A stretch of 64,000 nucleotides of DNA from Massospora cicadina (lineage: Eukaryota; Entomophthoromycota; Entomophthoromycetes; Entomophthorales; Entomophthoraceae), in the NCBI GenBank assembly GCA_022478985.1, contig JAKSZP010014467.1, positions 276,990-340,989 on the forward strand, written 5' to 3'. The notes below the pieces were generated by a model. The model was not told the origin of the DNA, ran no database searches, and saw only the letters and a program-made list of their open reading frames with translations. Below, piece after piece: positions 34,601 to 46,199 of this stretch (positions within the stretch are counted from its first letter, which is position 1; every line of letters begins with the position of its first letter). Position numbers and translations under genes: made by a program.

Positions 34601-34619
34601 AACCAGAAGAGTCGCGTAT

Positions 34620-35430
34620 CTTTAGATAAGCCTTGTGAGCTTCTAACGGTTAAAATAATGTAAGACACTTGGCAAAATTGAAGATATCAATGCCAATTTT
34701 TTCTCAGTTTTATGTGAAGAATTCTATTTTCAAAGTGAGCTATCCTTGAATTTAACAAAGGGTACAAAGATGTTAGTTATTATGTTTTAGGAGAGCCTTC
34801 TGAAATTGAGATTTCAGATTGTTTGAATGCCAAGATTGTAGATGACGACATGGTACCAGATGGAACCTACTTCAGTCAAGTTATGAGATGTATTAGAATT
34901 AATTGATACTGCTATTTATGCCAAACAATCTATTTGCTTACTGATTGAATTTAATTCAACATGTTTACAGCTTACTATTCATTAAGGAACAATACCCTGA
35001 AATAGCACAAAGTCTTAACCTTACGTTCTACCTCAAAGAAGTCCTTGATCTTCCTCTTAGCTTTGGAGGAACAACCATAAAGTAGAAGTTGTTATTCAGA
35101 AATTCATAGTTATGGCCATCATCAATATCACCTCACCTATTGATGTCATATCAATGAAACTCATCAAGCAAATTAAACTAGCTCCTGACTTGGTTTATTC
35201 TCAAGAACATAGAACAGCATTTCTGAACAACACTCATGGTATTGGAGCTTACTCCTTTTTTCCCATACAAAAAAAGAAGCTTTTCCTATCAGCACCTACT
35301 ATTGACTTAGACAATAACAGCTTCAACATGCTTGTTGGCACCCAGTTTATGCTCAAATATGACGGTATTATAAATATAAGAAAGGTTTTATCTCACTGTT
35401 TAACTATCAAGTTTCTTTGTTTTTAATAAT
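34620..35430 (+). pseudogene. Ty3/gypsy protease region (gag mostly missing)
   Basis: The frame 35112-35426 (104 residues) reads like the aspartic-protease segment of the non-chromodomain Ty3/gypsy family here. It contains ITSPIDVISMKLIKQIKL and later FNMLVGTQFMLKYDGIINI, the hydrophobic-hydrophobic-G block that precedes the second part of the fold. The minus-strand element at 45.7-45.9 kb has the same AYSSLP...SAPAI pattern. Upstream, 34620-35100 holds protein-like scraps (ELIDTAIYAKQSICLLIEF at about 34890-34950). No DTG triad is clear. Confidence 0.5.
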
Positions 35431-36049
35431 AAAGATCTTATCAATAAAGAATATTCTTGACTGGTTGACTGGTTATCTTTACATTATTCAGGACAAAATA
35501 CAAAAAAGGCTGATTCCATAGACGCTTTAGATAGAGTTCCTTTCATGTCTTCAGGAAGAATATAAGAATAAAACATGGCGAACAACGAGTAGTTGATACT
35601 AAGAACATCCTAAAGATTTCCAGGCATTGCTTATAATGTAAACAAGTATAGATGGATTCAGCCCCAAGAACCTCGAGTCTTACCTGGAATATTAGATCTG
35701 GGCTACCAACAGCCTGTCAACATTCTTCTTAGAAATATTACTAAAAATGATATCCTTTTGAAGAAACATCAAAAAGTAGGAAAAGTTATAATAATGTAAA
35801 ATAGGATATTTATAAGAATCATCACATTTTTACAATGATCAACATGTGATTAACTACTGACAAGATGCTCTGCACTGTATCTAACATCTATAACATCACA
35901 TTAAATACCAAAGAGATTAAAAAATTCATTCTTTATTAGGTGCATATAGCAATATTTTTTAAATAACGATGGGCACATGAAGAAACAAGTAGTCCTATCC
36001 ATTACAAACCCTTTTGCAAATTGAAGGTCAAATAACAATAGATAAAAAT

Positions 36050-36780
36050 AAAGCTCAGATAATTAATTGAAGTTGGTTTACTAGTAACATCCTAAAGCCC
36101 TTGGTCGTCCCCCTTCTGCTTATAAAGAAAAGAAATTGTTACCACTGAGTCTTGATGGACTATTGACTAAATGAAAAAACAATATAAAAAGATAGCTATA
36201 CTATACCACACATCAATTACGCTCTTGCTCAACTCTCTGGTTTAACTTAATTCTGCTATGGATTTGCCAGCGGGTACTAACAAATAAACATTTACCCAAA
36301 AGCTCAAATAAGGTTAGGTTTTTTTAGTGAAGTCCTATTACAACTCACTCAACTAACTTAAGATCTGTGAAAATTCTTGCCTTTTTCTAATTAGCAAAGG
36401 ATAACATATTACAAGACCTTAAGCTAAGTTGCATAATTATTATCCTGATGATAGCTCAGTTATTCTAAAACTTACAATAATCATCTTAATTACCTTAAAG
36501 AAGTTTTTAGCGGTTAAGAAACTCTAACATAACAAAACCATCAAAATGTATTTTCTTAAAAACTGAAGTTCCTTGGGCATACTATCTTACAAGAAGAAGT
36601 CCAGCCTTTACAAGATAAGGTAAAAGTTATATCCAAAATGCCTAAACCCCAAAGACTACAATATATTAAGGTATTTTTAGACATGATGGGATATTACCAT
36701 CAAATTTATATTAAAGGTTGCTCACCTCAATGAGCCTTTTTTGATTATTAACCAAGAACACTCCTATCTTTTAGGGTTAG
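36050..36780 (+). pseudogene. Ty3/gypsy reverse transcriptase remnant, YPDD kept
   Basis: In different frames: a PLLIKKRN block near 36105-36140, SYTIPHINYALAQLSG at 36195-36240, and NYYPDDSSVILK at 36435-36470. The active site reads YPDD (36441-36452), both aspartates being present. QEEVQPLQDKVKV at about 36590-36630 and IYIKGC-like text mark the thumb and connection. The sequence is otherwise full of stops. It matches the RT at 430-1380, in which the box is destroyed. Confidence 0.75.
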
Positions 36781-37400
36781 ATCAAAATAAGCTTTTGAGA
36801 TTCTAAAGAAGTTAATACAAGAACAACCTATCCTACTACACCCAGATTATGAATAACCTTTTATTTTATTTACTGATACCTCCAATTATGCTTTTGGGGC
36901 TATTCTCACTCAACTGGAAATAATGGCGTTAATCATCTGGTCTTATGTTTAAGCCAATGTTCTCTCCAAGCAGAATTCAACTATAGCGACACTGAAAAAG
37001 GGGTGCTTTGTTGTCCTACTCACAGTAAAACAACATCGCCTCTTTCTATAATGAACTGTGCTTATTGTTGTCACTGACCACGCCTCCATGAATTGGTTCA
37101 AAAAATGAAGGATCACATCAGAATATTGGCTTATTAAGCTCTGAAGCTCCGGCATCACAATAATAAAATTGAGTATTTCATTGGAAACTGATATATGAAT
37201 GTAGATGAACTAACTTACCTGCCTATCCTTAACTTGACAATAGTGGGGCAGAGAGATTATATGAGTTATTAATGGTTCCCAATTCCTGTGATGATGAAGC
37301 TGAACCCATAAAGAATATGGTATTATAACTTTCTAAAACACCAATATTGAATATGGAAAATGTATAAGAAAGTAGTCATAAATTGGCTGCCCTATCTCTA
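36780..37400 (+). pseudogene. Ty3/gypsy RNase H remnant
   Basis: Follows RT in the expected order. Scraps include LLFYLLI..SNYAFGAI-like text near 36860-36905 and TDHASMNWF near 37070-37095 in one frame. The counterpart at 1380-1985 has TDHAF at the same point. Heavily frameshifted. Confidence 0.55.
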
Positions 37401-38494
37401 GCCTCTTGAACCAGTACCAGTGATTATGGAATCACATGCTGCCCTTGGCCATGGAGGAGTACAAAAAATTATATGTATGATTAGAAATTGTATTATTGGG
37501 AAGGGATCATGGAATCCATTATTGAAGTTATAGGCGCTTGTTTACCTTGTAAAAAGAAGTCTAATTAAAATACCAAATTTTTTTATCAGTCTACAACGCC
37601 TAACAACCAATTACACCATAAGATTGGATGTGATAGATCTGCTATCTCAAACAACCAGTGGAACATAGTACATATTAGAAGATATTGACAATTTTAAAAA
37701 GTGGGTTGAAGCTGCTGATCTTCCATCCCAAACTGCTAAAGCAACTGCCACATTCCTACATCAACATATCTTTACCAGACATACCTGTACCAAGGTTCTC
37801 CTCTGTGATGAAGTAAAGAATTTTACTTTTAAAGTTGTCAAGATTTTGGCTAAATTTGGATGCTCAACAATTTTTTCTGCTCCTTACTTATCTTCTATAA
37901 ATGGTACTGTGGAACAAACTAATTAAACTTGGTTTTAATTTTAATTTAAATTGCCACTTCAGGTCTTATAAACTATGATTAATACTTGCCTAGTGCGCTT
38001 ATGTCATATAATAATAGTTATCATGAAATAATGAAGACTTCATATTCTGAGTCTTATATGGTTGGGCACATAAAAACCCACACTATAGCTAAAGATGTCT
38101 TCTCTGCTAGTACTGGAAACCCAGATAAAGGTATGAAAAGATTGGCTAACCAAGCATTTAGCTTTAATCAGATGCTATGACTAACTTAAAAAATGGTTAT
38201 TAAAGGGGGAGAGCTGCTAATGAACTCAGAAAACCTCTATCCACCTTCAAAATCTCAGTTTAGTTCTATATATTACCACAATCACATTACCCCTGAAGGT
38301 GATATACTTGTCCATTCTGGGAAAGGATTTTTTAAATACCTATAAGAGAGGAAATGAATATTCTCTCAAATCCTTAGCCTTTGCGATTAATATTAACAGA
38401 GTACATGGACGATTTCTACATCACTATACTCCACCTTTTTTAGCACTAGGTGGTCCCAAGCGTTACTATACTCCATCAATATTCTTAAAGGTAA
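37400..38494 (+). pseudogene. Ty3/gypsy integrase remnant and C-terminal tail
   Basis: Protein-like pieces: ESHAALGHGG (about 37430-37460, HHCC zinc part), WVEAADLPSQTAKATATF (37700-37755), VLLCDEVKNFTF (37795-37830, second catalytic Asp), then SSINGTVEQTN (about 37890-37922) with the catalytic glutamate. The frame 38299-38523 (INRVHGRFLHHYTPPF) is the variable tail. A similar tail is encoded by the minus-strand element at 42403-42624 (NRVHARFLQSYVPP). A polypurine-like TTCTTAAAGG ends it at 38490. Confidence 0.72.
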
Positions 38495-39045
38495 TGTCAA
38501 ACATGAGTGTTTGTCCTTTATAGAAGAATATCCAGGTTTCTAATAGTTCAAAAATTACCACTTAAACCTAATGAAAATTTACAAAGTATATTAGAGTTAG
38601 CTCCAAAGTTCATATTCACACTAACCTGAATTTAGTTATGCCACCTAAAGAAAAACAATATCTTTTATAAGTCTAAAGGGGGTTTCAAAGTATAAATATA
38701 GTACTCATCCAATTGGAAGCCATAATCTAGTCAAATTTACCAAAAAGAAATTACAACAATTCTGTGTGATTGGTTGAGATTAATTAGTTCATTACATAAT
38801 GAAGATGTGACTTGAGTATCAGATCAGTTAAGACTGATGTATCCCCTTTAGGTTTGGTTCACCTAGTTCCAAAAAAGAGTATCTGATCAGAAAATGACTG
38901 TTAAGTGAGATAAAAATGAATATATCTTAGGTAGTAGTGACTAATCAGAAACCATGAGATCAAAATACTTCCTATAGATTCAAAGTTTAATGACCCAGAT
39001 TAGAAACGCGTTAATTTGAATAAGAATACTGATCTAAATTTATAA
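38495..39045 (+). repeat. Possible 3' LTR start of the 34.6-38.5 kb element
   Basis: TGTCAAACAT at 38495 follows the purine-rich AAAGGTAA, in the same arrangement as at 3036-3060. No second copy in the window aligns to it, so the right end is unknown. No gene is visible before the SINE. Confidence 0.35.
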
Positions 39046-39047
39046 TA

Positions 39048-39335
39048 TAAATTCTACTTGAGGTGGGCTGACCTGTGGATGATACTGCACCAATTAAAGG
39101 GATTTTTTAATGGAGAAGGAGGACAAAACTGGTAAAAACTCCATGCACGGCGTATGATAGGCTAGAACTCCATGGACCGCCTTGTTAAGTGCTATCTCAG
39201 TTTGAGGCATTGGTGCGCAACGCCAACACAGTTATAATCGTCCCCTACCCAAAGTTCATCTTTTGGGATCAAACTCGGGATGCAGTGGTCATTGAGTTCA
39301 TATTCTACCACTGGGGTACCCTCCTCTAATACTGA
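39048..39335 (-). mobile_element. tRNA-derived SINE, diverged copy
   Basis: Read on the minus strand, a head near 39335 has a Pol III A-box-like CCAGTGGTAGAATA (about 39301-39314) and a B box GAGTTTGATCCC (about 39265-39276). The other end carries the SINE tail CACCTCAAGTAG at about 39050-39062, with GGTCAGCCCACCTC as in the copies at 61 kb. No tRNA cloverleaf gene is proposed, because the body is far longer than a tRNA. This copy differs from the 61-kb copies over its middle, so it is old or a separate subfamily. Confidence 0.6.
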
Positions 39336-40240
39336 TCAAAACCAAGGCAATAATAATATTGGAACTTCTCATCATATTAAGTGATCAATACAATATCATA
39401 GGTACAACAGTGATAATTTGAAAGTGTTGCCAGACCAATATTTTAGTGATCCTAACAAAAAAACAAGACATTAGAAGGATTGCTAAGCCCATCTGTCTCC
39501 ACATATACTTTTACATTAGCCATTTTAGATGTTATTCTTGTGTATATTATCACGTGATCCTAGTCTTTTCCTAAATTATAAATTTTATGGTGTCCTTAGA
39601 TCCAGGAAGTATATTAACCTCCAAACATAATTGAATAAATCATTAACTATATTATCCATATCATTGTTAATTGTAACTTCAGTTTTTGGATTACTTTTAG
39701 TCTAAAATTCTTAGATAGTTGCCAAGTCCTAAAACATTTATAGCTGCAACTATTAATGAAGTCTTGAGGTTAAGAGCCTGTGATCAGCACCCTTATCATA
39801 GTTTTAACGTGTGGGATCACAGCTTTTACAAGATAGAGTTTGTCAAAGAAACCAAATTACTACAAATATCTATGTGATGCTATGCCATACTGCTGACTAC
39901 TCACACAAATTGCAGTCAAGACAGTCTCTGTACTCACTGGGTCAAATATTATACCAAATGCCTCAGGTTGTTGTCTCTATCCAAACTCTAAAATTTTGGA
40001 ATTATGCAGAAATTAATCAATCTGGGCAACGCAATTATCACTACAGGCAAGGAAGGGATAAATTTTTTTGTAAGACTAATTTAAAGTTTCTTGTGACTGA
40101 TTATGTAGAAATAAAGAAGAGTGATAGTTGTAAGAAGACAACTATCCAGTTAAGTCTCTTCCCCCATTGTGAAAATCTGAGGATTACTCGCTTGTTTATT
40201 GTTATTCTGCACATCTATTTGTGACAAAGTTCCGATGATT
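39335..40240 (+). CDS. Unknown open frame of 137 residues at 39811-40224
   Basis: The only sizeable open frame between 38.5 and 41 kb. The product would be basic and rich in Gln, Ser and Tyr, with no signal peptide, obvious membrane segment or motif. It starts MGSQLLQDRVCQRNQ and ends LFIVILHIYL, the last part being hydrophobic. I see no neighbours that suggest an operon or element. It may be chance or a retroelement remnant. The 39335-39810 part has no gene. Confidence 0.25.
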
Positions 40241-40469
40241 GATCCTCAATAGTGCTTGTAGGTTTACGGTATTCAGACCATTCAAAAACTCACTAGGCCT
40301 ACTAAATTCGCCTCAACTCTTCCGGCCAATTTCAGGCATAATTTTCCCTTTGTGTTTGGGAACTTCTTCTGAGGCAGGCGGATATACAAGCTGTGGATTA
40401 GGCGCGTCCAGCTTGTTGACACTTTATCCAAAGAAAGGATTCAGTGAGAAAACCAGGAAGGAGATAAAA

Positions 40470-41274
40470 AAATAAAACTTTTATTATAAGCTATAAGATA
40501 ATGGTCATTATGCCAGGCACCAGTAATTATACCTCTAGGGCATCTCCTGGCCACATTAAAGCACAAAATTTCAACAGATATTTTACCACCTCAGTTCAGT
40601 CCTTGAACTGATACAACAGAAACCTTTTCTTATGTTCATTGGTGGCAAAATACTCTAAAAATAGGGAGAATTTCAGTTACAAAAATTGCAATAAAAGCAT
40701 GCAAAATTGTCCTAGGATCTTCTGGATTTCAGTTTCATCATACCGCTGATTAAATATACCTTTTGTGAAATTTGGCATCAATTTGAAGTAAATGACACAC
40801 CCCTAATTGGGACGTCAGCGGGCCTCTCCCTCAATAGCACTAGATAACCCCTTTTGGGTGGTCCATTCAAGTGCTATCGTGCCAATTACGTGGATTGACA
40901 TATGAATTTCGCCCTAGGGTAAAAATTGATTACATTTTTTTGTTTGTCTGATAATTCATGGGATTTTTAGACGTTAACTTTGGGTCAGTCCCAAACAAAT
41001 TTGTATATATGTATTTGATAGTGTTCCCAATAATTGGGACCAATTGCCAAGATTTGATGCATAGGAAATTGGCCATAATATGCGAATGTATTTGGGCTGA
41101 TCGCTTTGGTAAAATACTTGATTAAAATGACAATGAGATGTTCAGCCCAAATTATATGATTGCCATAGGCTTTGAGGTGAGAATATAGGTGTTAGCTTGA
41201 GCATTGAAAGGGTAATTGGTCCATTCTGATGGTTGTTTAAGGTTTATTTTCGAGTCAACCACCAGAATCTGGCA
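40470..41274 (-). repeat. LTR-F copy, minus strand
   Basis: On the minus strand it starts TGCCAGATTCTGGTGG at 41274. It shares TTTTGGTGGTTGACT(C/T)GAAA with 30867-30890, then GCACTTGAAT...GTGCTATTGAG...AATTAGGGGTG at 40790-40880, and CCAGGAGATGCC at 40540-40552. The preceding internal side (41275-41300) reads CATTTGTGGG on the minus strand, a possible polypurine tract. It is the only LTR-F copy here in this orientation. Confidence 0.6.
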
Positions 41275-41923
41275 CCCACAAATGGTTTGACCACACTTAG
41301 GTATTCTCTCAAGGGTAATTGATAATAATCTATCTTTATGCAACTTAAGAAAACTGCTAAGAAAAGTTCCTTAAAACTTACAAAGAAGTAGAAATGTAAC
41401 AAATATTTAACAGTCTATTTTTCTTCTGTTTTTATATTATAAATAAAGAGGTTAAATTAGGGAGTTCAGTGCTTAACTTTTTGTTGACACCTTAGTGAAA
41501 TTGGCATCCTTTGCTGACAAACGTAACCTAAAAATTTACACCAACAATGAATAATTTCTCTGCTTATACACCCACATAGTCAATATCCTTCACTGAATAG
41601 ATTAAGACCCTCCATGGGATGATTATGAAATAGCGTGTCTCACCTTCATTAATCAAACCCAGTAGACTAATCTTTACAAGCTAGAGGCCATGCTTAGGTA
41701 ATGGAACAATTAAACATATGCAGCAGGCCGCATTTACCAGGCTGCTATACAAGTTACTGCCAAGAAAAGCTTTGTCAACGCTTCAGTAACTCCAAGAAAC
41801 CCTTATAATATAAGTAACAAATACATACAATCTTCATAAAGGAAATTAAAATGTTGATTATTGGTCCAATAAATAAACTCACTTATCAACAATGTAGGTG
41901 ATAATGCCCAACAAGCTATTAAT
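41275..41923. other. AT-rich stretch, no supported gene
   Basis: A 63-residue minus frame at 41152-41343 runs into the LTR-F copy and may be the end of an internal region, but nothing is recognisable. An aataaag-like AT stretch lies near 41440. No repeat partner. Confidence 0.35.
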
Positions 41924-42556
41924 TGTCAAGATCAGAATTTTTGGGTTTTGTTGATCTTTTGAAGGTCAGGACCTTCAAAGGCTATTTGATTATCAGCCAA
42001 ATGTACCTCTAGTGGGAATTTCTCAGGGATTCTGTGCTTTAGAGGCAACCTTTCAACGGAAAAATGTTATTGAGTCAACTCTATTTGCTTCAAACAGAAA
42101 TAATCTCTGTATAAACAGTCAGTAAAATCTCGATTTTAACAACTAGAAAAATTGAATGTATTTTTATTGGTCAGAAATTTGAGATATTTATAGGGCAAGT
42201 GAGGTTTGGGATCACTTAATATAGACTATATGGGAAAGTTAGGTTTGAGATAGGTCTGGAGATCTCTTGATTAGCGAGGCGGAGTACAAAGGCTCTCAGA
42301 GTACTCAGTATTTTCTTATTCATGGCGGCAGTCTCTGATGAACTCTGAAAGGCGAGATCATTGTCAAGTGAATCAGCGCCTTTTTCAGGTAAATTGTTGG
42401 ATTCAGGAAAGTTTTTGGATTTCAATCTCTTTCAGAAGTTCATAACCCTTATTGATTTTGGTATCTGTCAAAATGGTGAATCCCCAGTGGTCAGGTTGAA
42501 AATCAGTTTGTATTCCAAGCTTGTCCATTTTAACACGACCCCCATTATTCCTGAAA
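41924..42556 (-). repeat. 3' LTR (633 bp)
   Basis: Pairs with 48266-48934. On the minus strand it begins TTTCAGGAATAATGGGG (the partner begins TGTCATAAATAATGGGG) and ends TTGACA at 41924. The internal side (42557-42570) reads GAGGGTGGCA on the minus strand, the expected polypurine tract. Confidence 0.8.
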
Positions 42557-42569
42557 ATGCCACCCTCAA

Positions 42570-43600
42570 GATCTCGACAAGGAGGGACATAACTCTGAAG
42601 GAATCTGGCATGAACTCGATTCATGACAGAGCCTAAATTGACAGTGAAAATTAAATATTCTGGTCTTCGTCAAGAGATCACTCAGTAAGGGCCTGACGCA
42701 GTGTGTCAATCTTATGGATCCGTCCTTCAGGCCAATGTTGATAAAACAGGACAAGATCTCCTAACTGTTAGACATAAAAAACTGGTTTCTGGAATTTCTT
42801 AAGTCAGTCTCTCATTTGCTTATACTCCTCATGGACTTGAAGCTAAAGCTTGAGGCCTGAAAGATTCATTGGCAAGCTTTTGAATAGTGAGATCAGTGGT
42901 GTCAGGTGTTGATAGTTATAATATGGGTTGCACACTTGAGGTAAGTATTGGTTCTTTGTTTGTAAAGGTCTCAAAAAAGTGACATTTGGATAATTTTGTG
43001 GTAACTAACGCAGTAAGGTAGCAAAGCATCAATTAAGTTTTTGTTCATTGAGAAAAGTTGGTTTGAGCCATCTTATGGAGGATGGCGACTAACCTACAAT
43101 TTTTTTATCCTACAGCTCCATAGGTAAATGGAAGTTAGGGAGCCATAAAATAGTGATAGATGCCCATAAATAAATTGAAATCATAAATTACTTGAGAAAC
43201 AAAGTTGGTACCATTATCAGAGAGCAGAACCTGGGACTACCAGGGCGAGTAACCTGTTTTAGTAAAAGTATGGGGTTTCTTTAGAGGTAGGTGAGGCTAT
43301 GGAGATAACCTTAACCCATTTTGAAATGTTATCAACCGTTAGGGGGATGTAGATATGGCCATACATCTCCATAGGCAAGGGATCAATTACATTAATACTA
43401 TCCATGGCAAACAGAGCCATGGGACCCAAAACTGGTGTTGATATATCAGATTTGGAAGTTTCTAGTTTGCGCAAGTGAAGCAGGTATCAATGACGTCTTG
43501 GATAGTCTCAATCATCTAATCCCAATAACAACTTTCTCCCAGTTATTGGAGGTATTCCTTACTATGCCATGACTTACATTGCATGTGACTCCAGGGCGGA
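42570..43600 (-). pseudogene. Integrase remnant and C-terminal tail
   Basis: The minus frame 43474-43259 reads FAMDSINVIDPLP then HIYIPLTVDNISKWVKVI, matching the integrase core around the first catalytic aspartate. The part with the glutamate (43000-43150) is broken. The minus frame 42624-42403 (NRVHARFLQSYVPPCRD) is the tail, similar to the element at 38.3-38.5 kb. Confidence 0.7.
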
Positions 43601-45000
43601 CTTCTTTCTGGTGTAAGGTAGGACATATGGGAGCCAAGGCGTCCCAACTTGCTTATACAATAGTCCATTTTTAACCCAAGTATATTATTCATTTTCTTGA
43701 ATCATTTTCGTATCCCTGGAGCCCTTCCACTCCAATATTTTTGGTTTCACAAAAGTTTGTATATTCAATCCTCTTCAGAAGCATAGAGTGTTAGTATAAG
43801 TAACTAGGATAGTTTTTAGGTGTTTGATGCACCATGCCGGCATAGTGGATAAAAGAGAAATCATAAATTTTCAGTTTAAGAGCCCATCAGGCCAACCATC
43901 AATCAAAGTCTTTCCTCTGTTGTAGCCACCATAAGAAGACATGGTCCGCCACTATGGTGAAATGGTTCTCATAAAGGAATGGAAAAATTATTTGATGGCC
44001 AGCAGGACATCCAGACACTCATATTCAGTTATGACATAGTTTCTTTATGCCTGTGGTAAAGTCTTACTGAAGTAAGAAATAAGTTGACAAAGTTGATTAT
44101 ATTTGTTGAGCTAAAATAGCCCCCACAGCCACGTCACTAGCATTAATAAAGAGTATAAAAGGTTTGTCAAACTTGGGTGCACTTTTAAAGGAGCGGTAGC
44201 AAGAGCCTTTCTTAGAACATCAAAGGCTTGCTGTTGGGTTTTTCCCCATCTGAACATGACCTTTTTATATGGTAGATAGGGTAGCAGTTTGGAAAGTTCA
44301 TCAAAATGATTCATATATTGTTGGTGATAATTGAAAATTCTGAGGAAGATCTATATATTATGTAAACTGCTGGGCTGAGTCATTTTTCAATAGCGATCAC
44401 CTTGTCATGTAGTAGCGAGATTCCCTCTCAGGTACCCTTATGCCTGAGGAACTCCATTTCAGTCTAGAAGAATTGGCATTTGGAAGGCTTCAACTTCAGT
44501 GAAGTGGAGTGAAGATGTTCAAACACATCCTTTAGATGAGATAGATGTTAATGAAAAGTCCGTGAGAACACTGTCACATCTTAAAAATTAGTACACACAT
44601 CTTTAAATCCCCCAGTAGGCAGTTCATTGCTCTTTAGAACATAGCCAAAGCATTGAATTGTCCTTGAGGCATGTGAGTGGGATTGAATAAACTTTTGATC
44701 GCTATAAGGGTGCACTTCTCCCTATCCTCCTGCGCAAGCTCATTCTTCCAATAACCACTGGTAATACTTTGATGAGAAAAACTGAGATCCAGCTAAAAGT
44801 TAAAAGAATCATCAATTTATTGTAGAAGGTAACTGTCCTTTTTAGTGATGTACATTAAGCTGATGACAATTCATTACCATCTGGTACCATCCATCCTTTT
44901 TCCTTATAAGAAGCATCTGGTGAGGCCCAGGGGCTCTGCTATGGTTTCAGCAATCTGGCGTCCAGAGATACTTTAGTTCTTTTATAAACTGGGCTTCTTC
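43600..45000 (-). pseudogene. Reverse transcriptase and RNase H remnants
   Basis: The frame 44314-44111 (KKVMFRWGKTQQQAFDVLRKAL...APLKV) is the RT-RNase H connection. Upstream fragments at 44340-44960 include EDREKCTL and HMPQGQFNALAMF, the counterpart of LPQGLCNAPETF at 0.9 kb. Downstream, ASDVAVGAILAQQ near 44110-44150 is the start of RNase H. No intact YxDD could be identified because the frame is shifted there. Confidence 0.7.
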
Positions 45001-45599
45001 AACCTTAGACTTCCAATAAAGTTGAGTGCAGATTGGAGGGACACACCAGTAAGCACCCTTTGCTGCAACCTTTCATCTTTCCAAAATTGCCTGCCAATGG
45101 AAAAAATATCAGCATAATCCTTAACCAAAGCATCCGCCTGTTACTGTTGTTTTGAGGTGATAACACTTATCTCAACTTCTACTTGGGTTATTGTAGCACT
45201 TTTGGCAATGCCTAAGTCATGTAACGTTCTACACTCATGGACGAGCTCAACTTGATCAGAGGGTAAAGTCCTGATATATGCAACGGGATGGCTTTGAGTT
45301 AACTGCATCAGCTAGTCTGTAAAGTTAGCCATCAAAATAGTTAAGGGGCTCCGGTAAGCTGGATCCAGCACCCCAGGGCAAGTAAGAGGCTCCCAAATAG
45401 CCAGATTAGGATCTTGTTGAAACTCCAGTAGATGGTCTAATGGTATATTAGTTTAGAGCCCAGTGTCCTTATGAATCTTCGACTTTAAAGTATGTTTACA
45501 CGGTTATTTGTATACACAGGCAACCCTTACTGGGCTTCTGTACTGGAAGGTAGTAAATTTGGTCTTTGGTTCAATTAATCGATATTCTAGGCATTTGAT

Positions 45600-45910
45600 G
45601 TGGTTTGGGTTCTCTAGTAAACAACTCCTAGGCTTTCTCTTTCTTTTATTTTTAGGAATATCCTTTATGGCTAAAGAGTTATCCCTAAAAATAGAAAATA
45701 TAGATCCTTGTAACTTATTTGGGTATCAAAATAAACCAGAAACTGTGTGCCATGAGAAGGTTATATCCATCATTTTCTAGCACAATTGCTGGGGAAGCTA
45801 CTATTAGAGATTCAAATCTGAGTGGCAGGGACGAGTAGGCGCCCAAAGAGCGAGTTTAATGCTGTCCCACAGTCCCATAATCTACAGTGTGTGGTTCTGA
45901 TAAGAAGTGA
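45600..45910 (-). pseudogene. Aspartic protease remnant
   Basis: On the minus strand VDCGTALNSLF-like text is readable at about 45860-45900 (in two frames) followed by AYSSLPLRFESLIVASPA and IVLENDGYNLL. It parallels the protease region at 35.1-35.4 kb. The site reads DCGT rather than the usual DTGA/DSGA. Frameshifted. Confidence 0.5.
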
Positions 45911-46199
45911 ATTTTTCATTTTACTAGTCAGGAATTTGAAGTTAACTGGAGACCAATTATTAATTGTGGCTAAAATCTTCACTTTACAAGTGACTACACC
46001 TACTCAAGTGACTTTATTACTAAGATGAGGGATTGAGTAATTAAATTTTGTAGAGAGAGGTCCAGAAAGAGCAAAGTAAGAATAAGCTAAAACTTTGTTT
46101 GAGTTATCAGGTCTGGCACCTCCAATTCATCAGGCTTAGATAGAATGTAACATTCAGAGCGCGGAGTGGCATTAGATTGAGATTGAGGCTTGGCATCTT

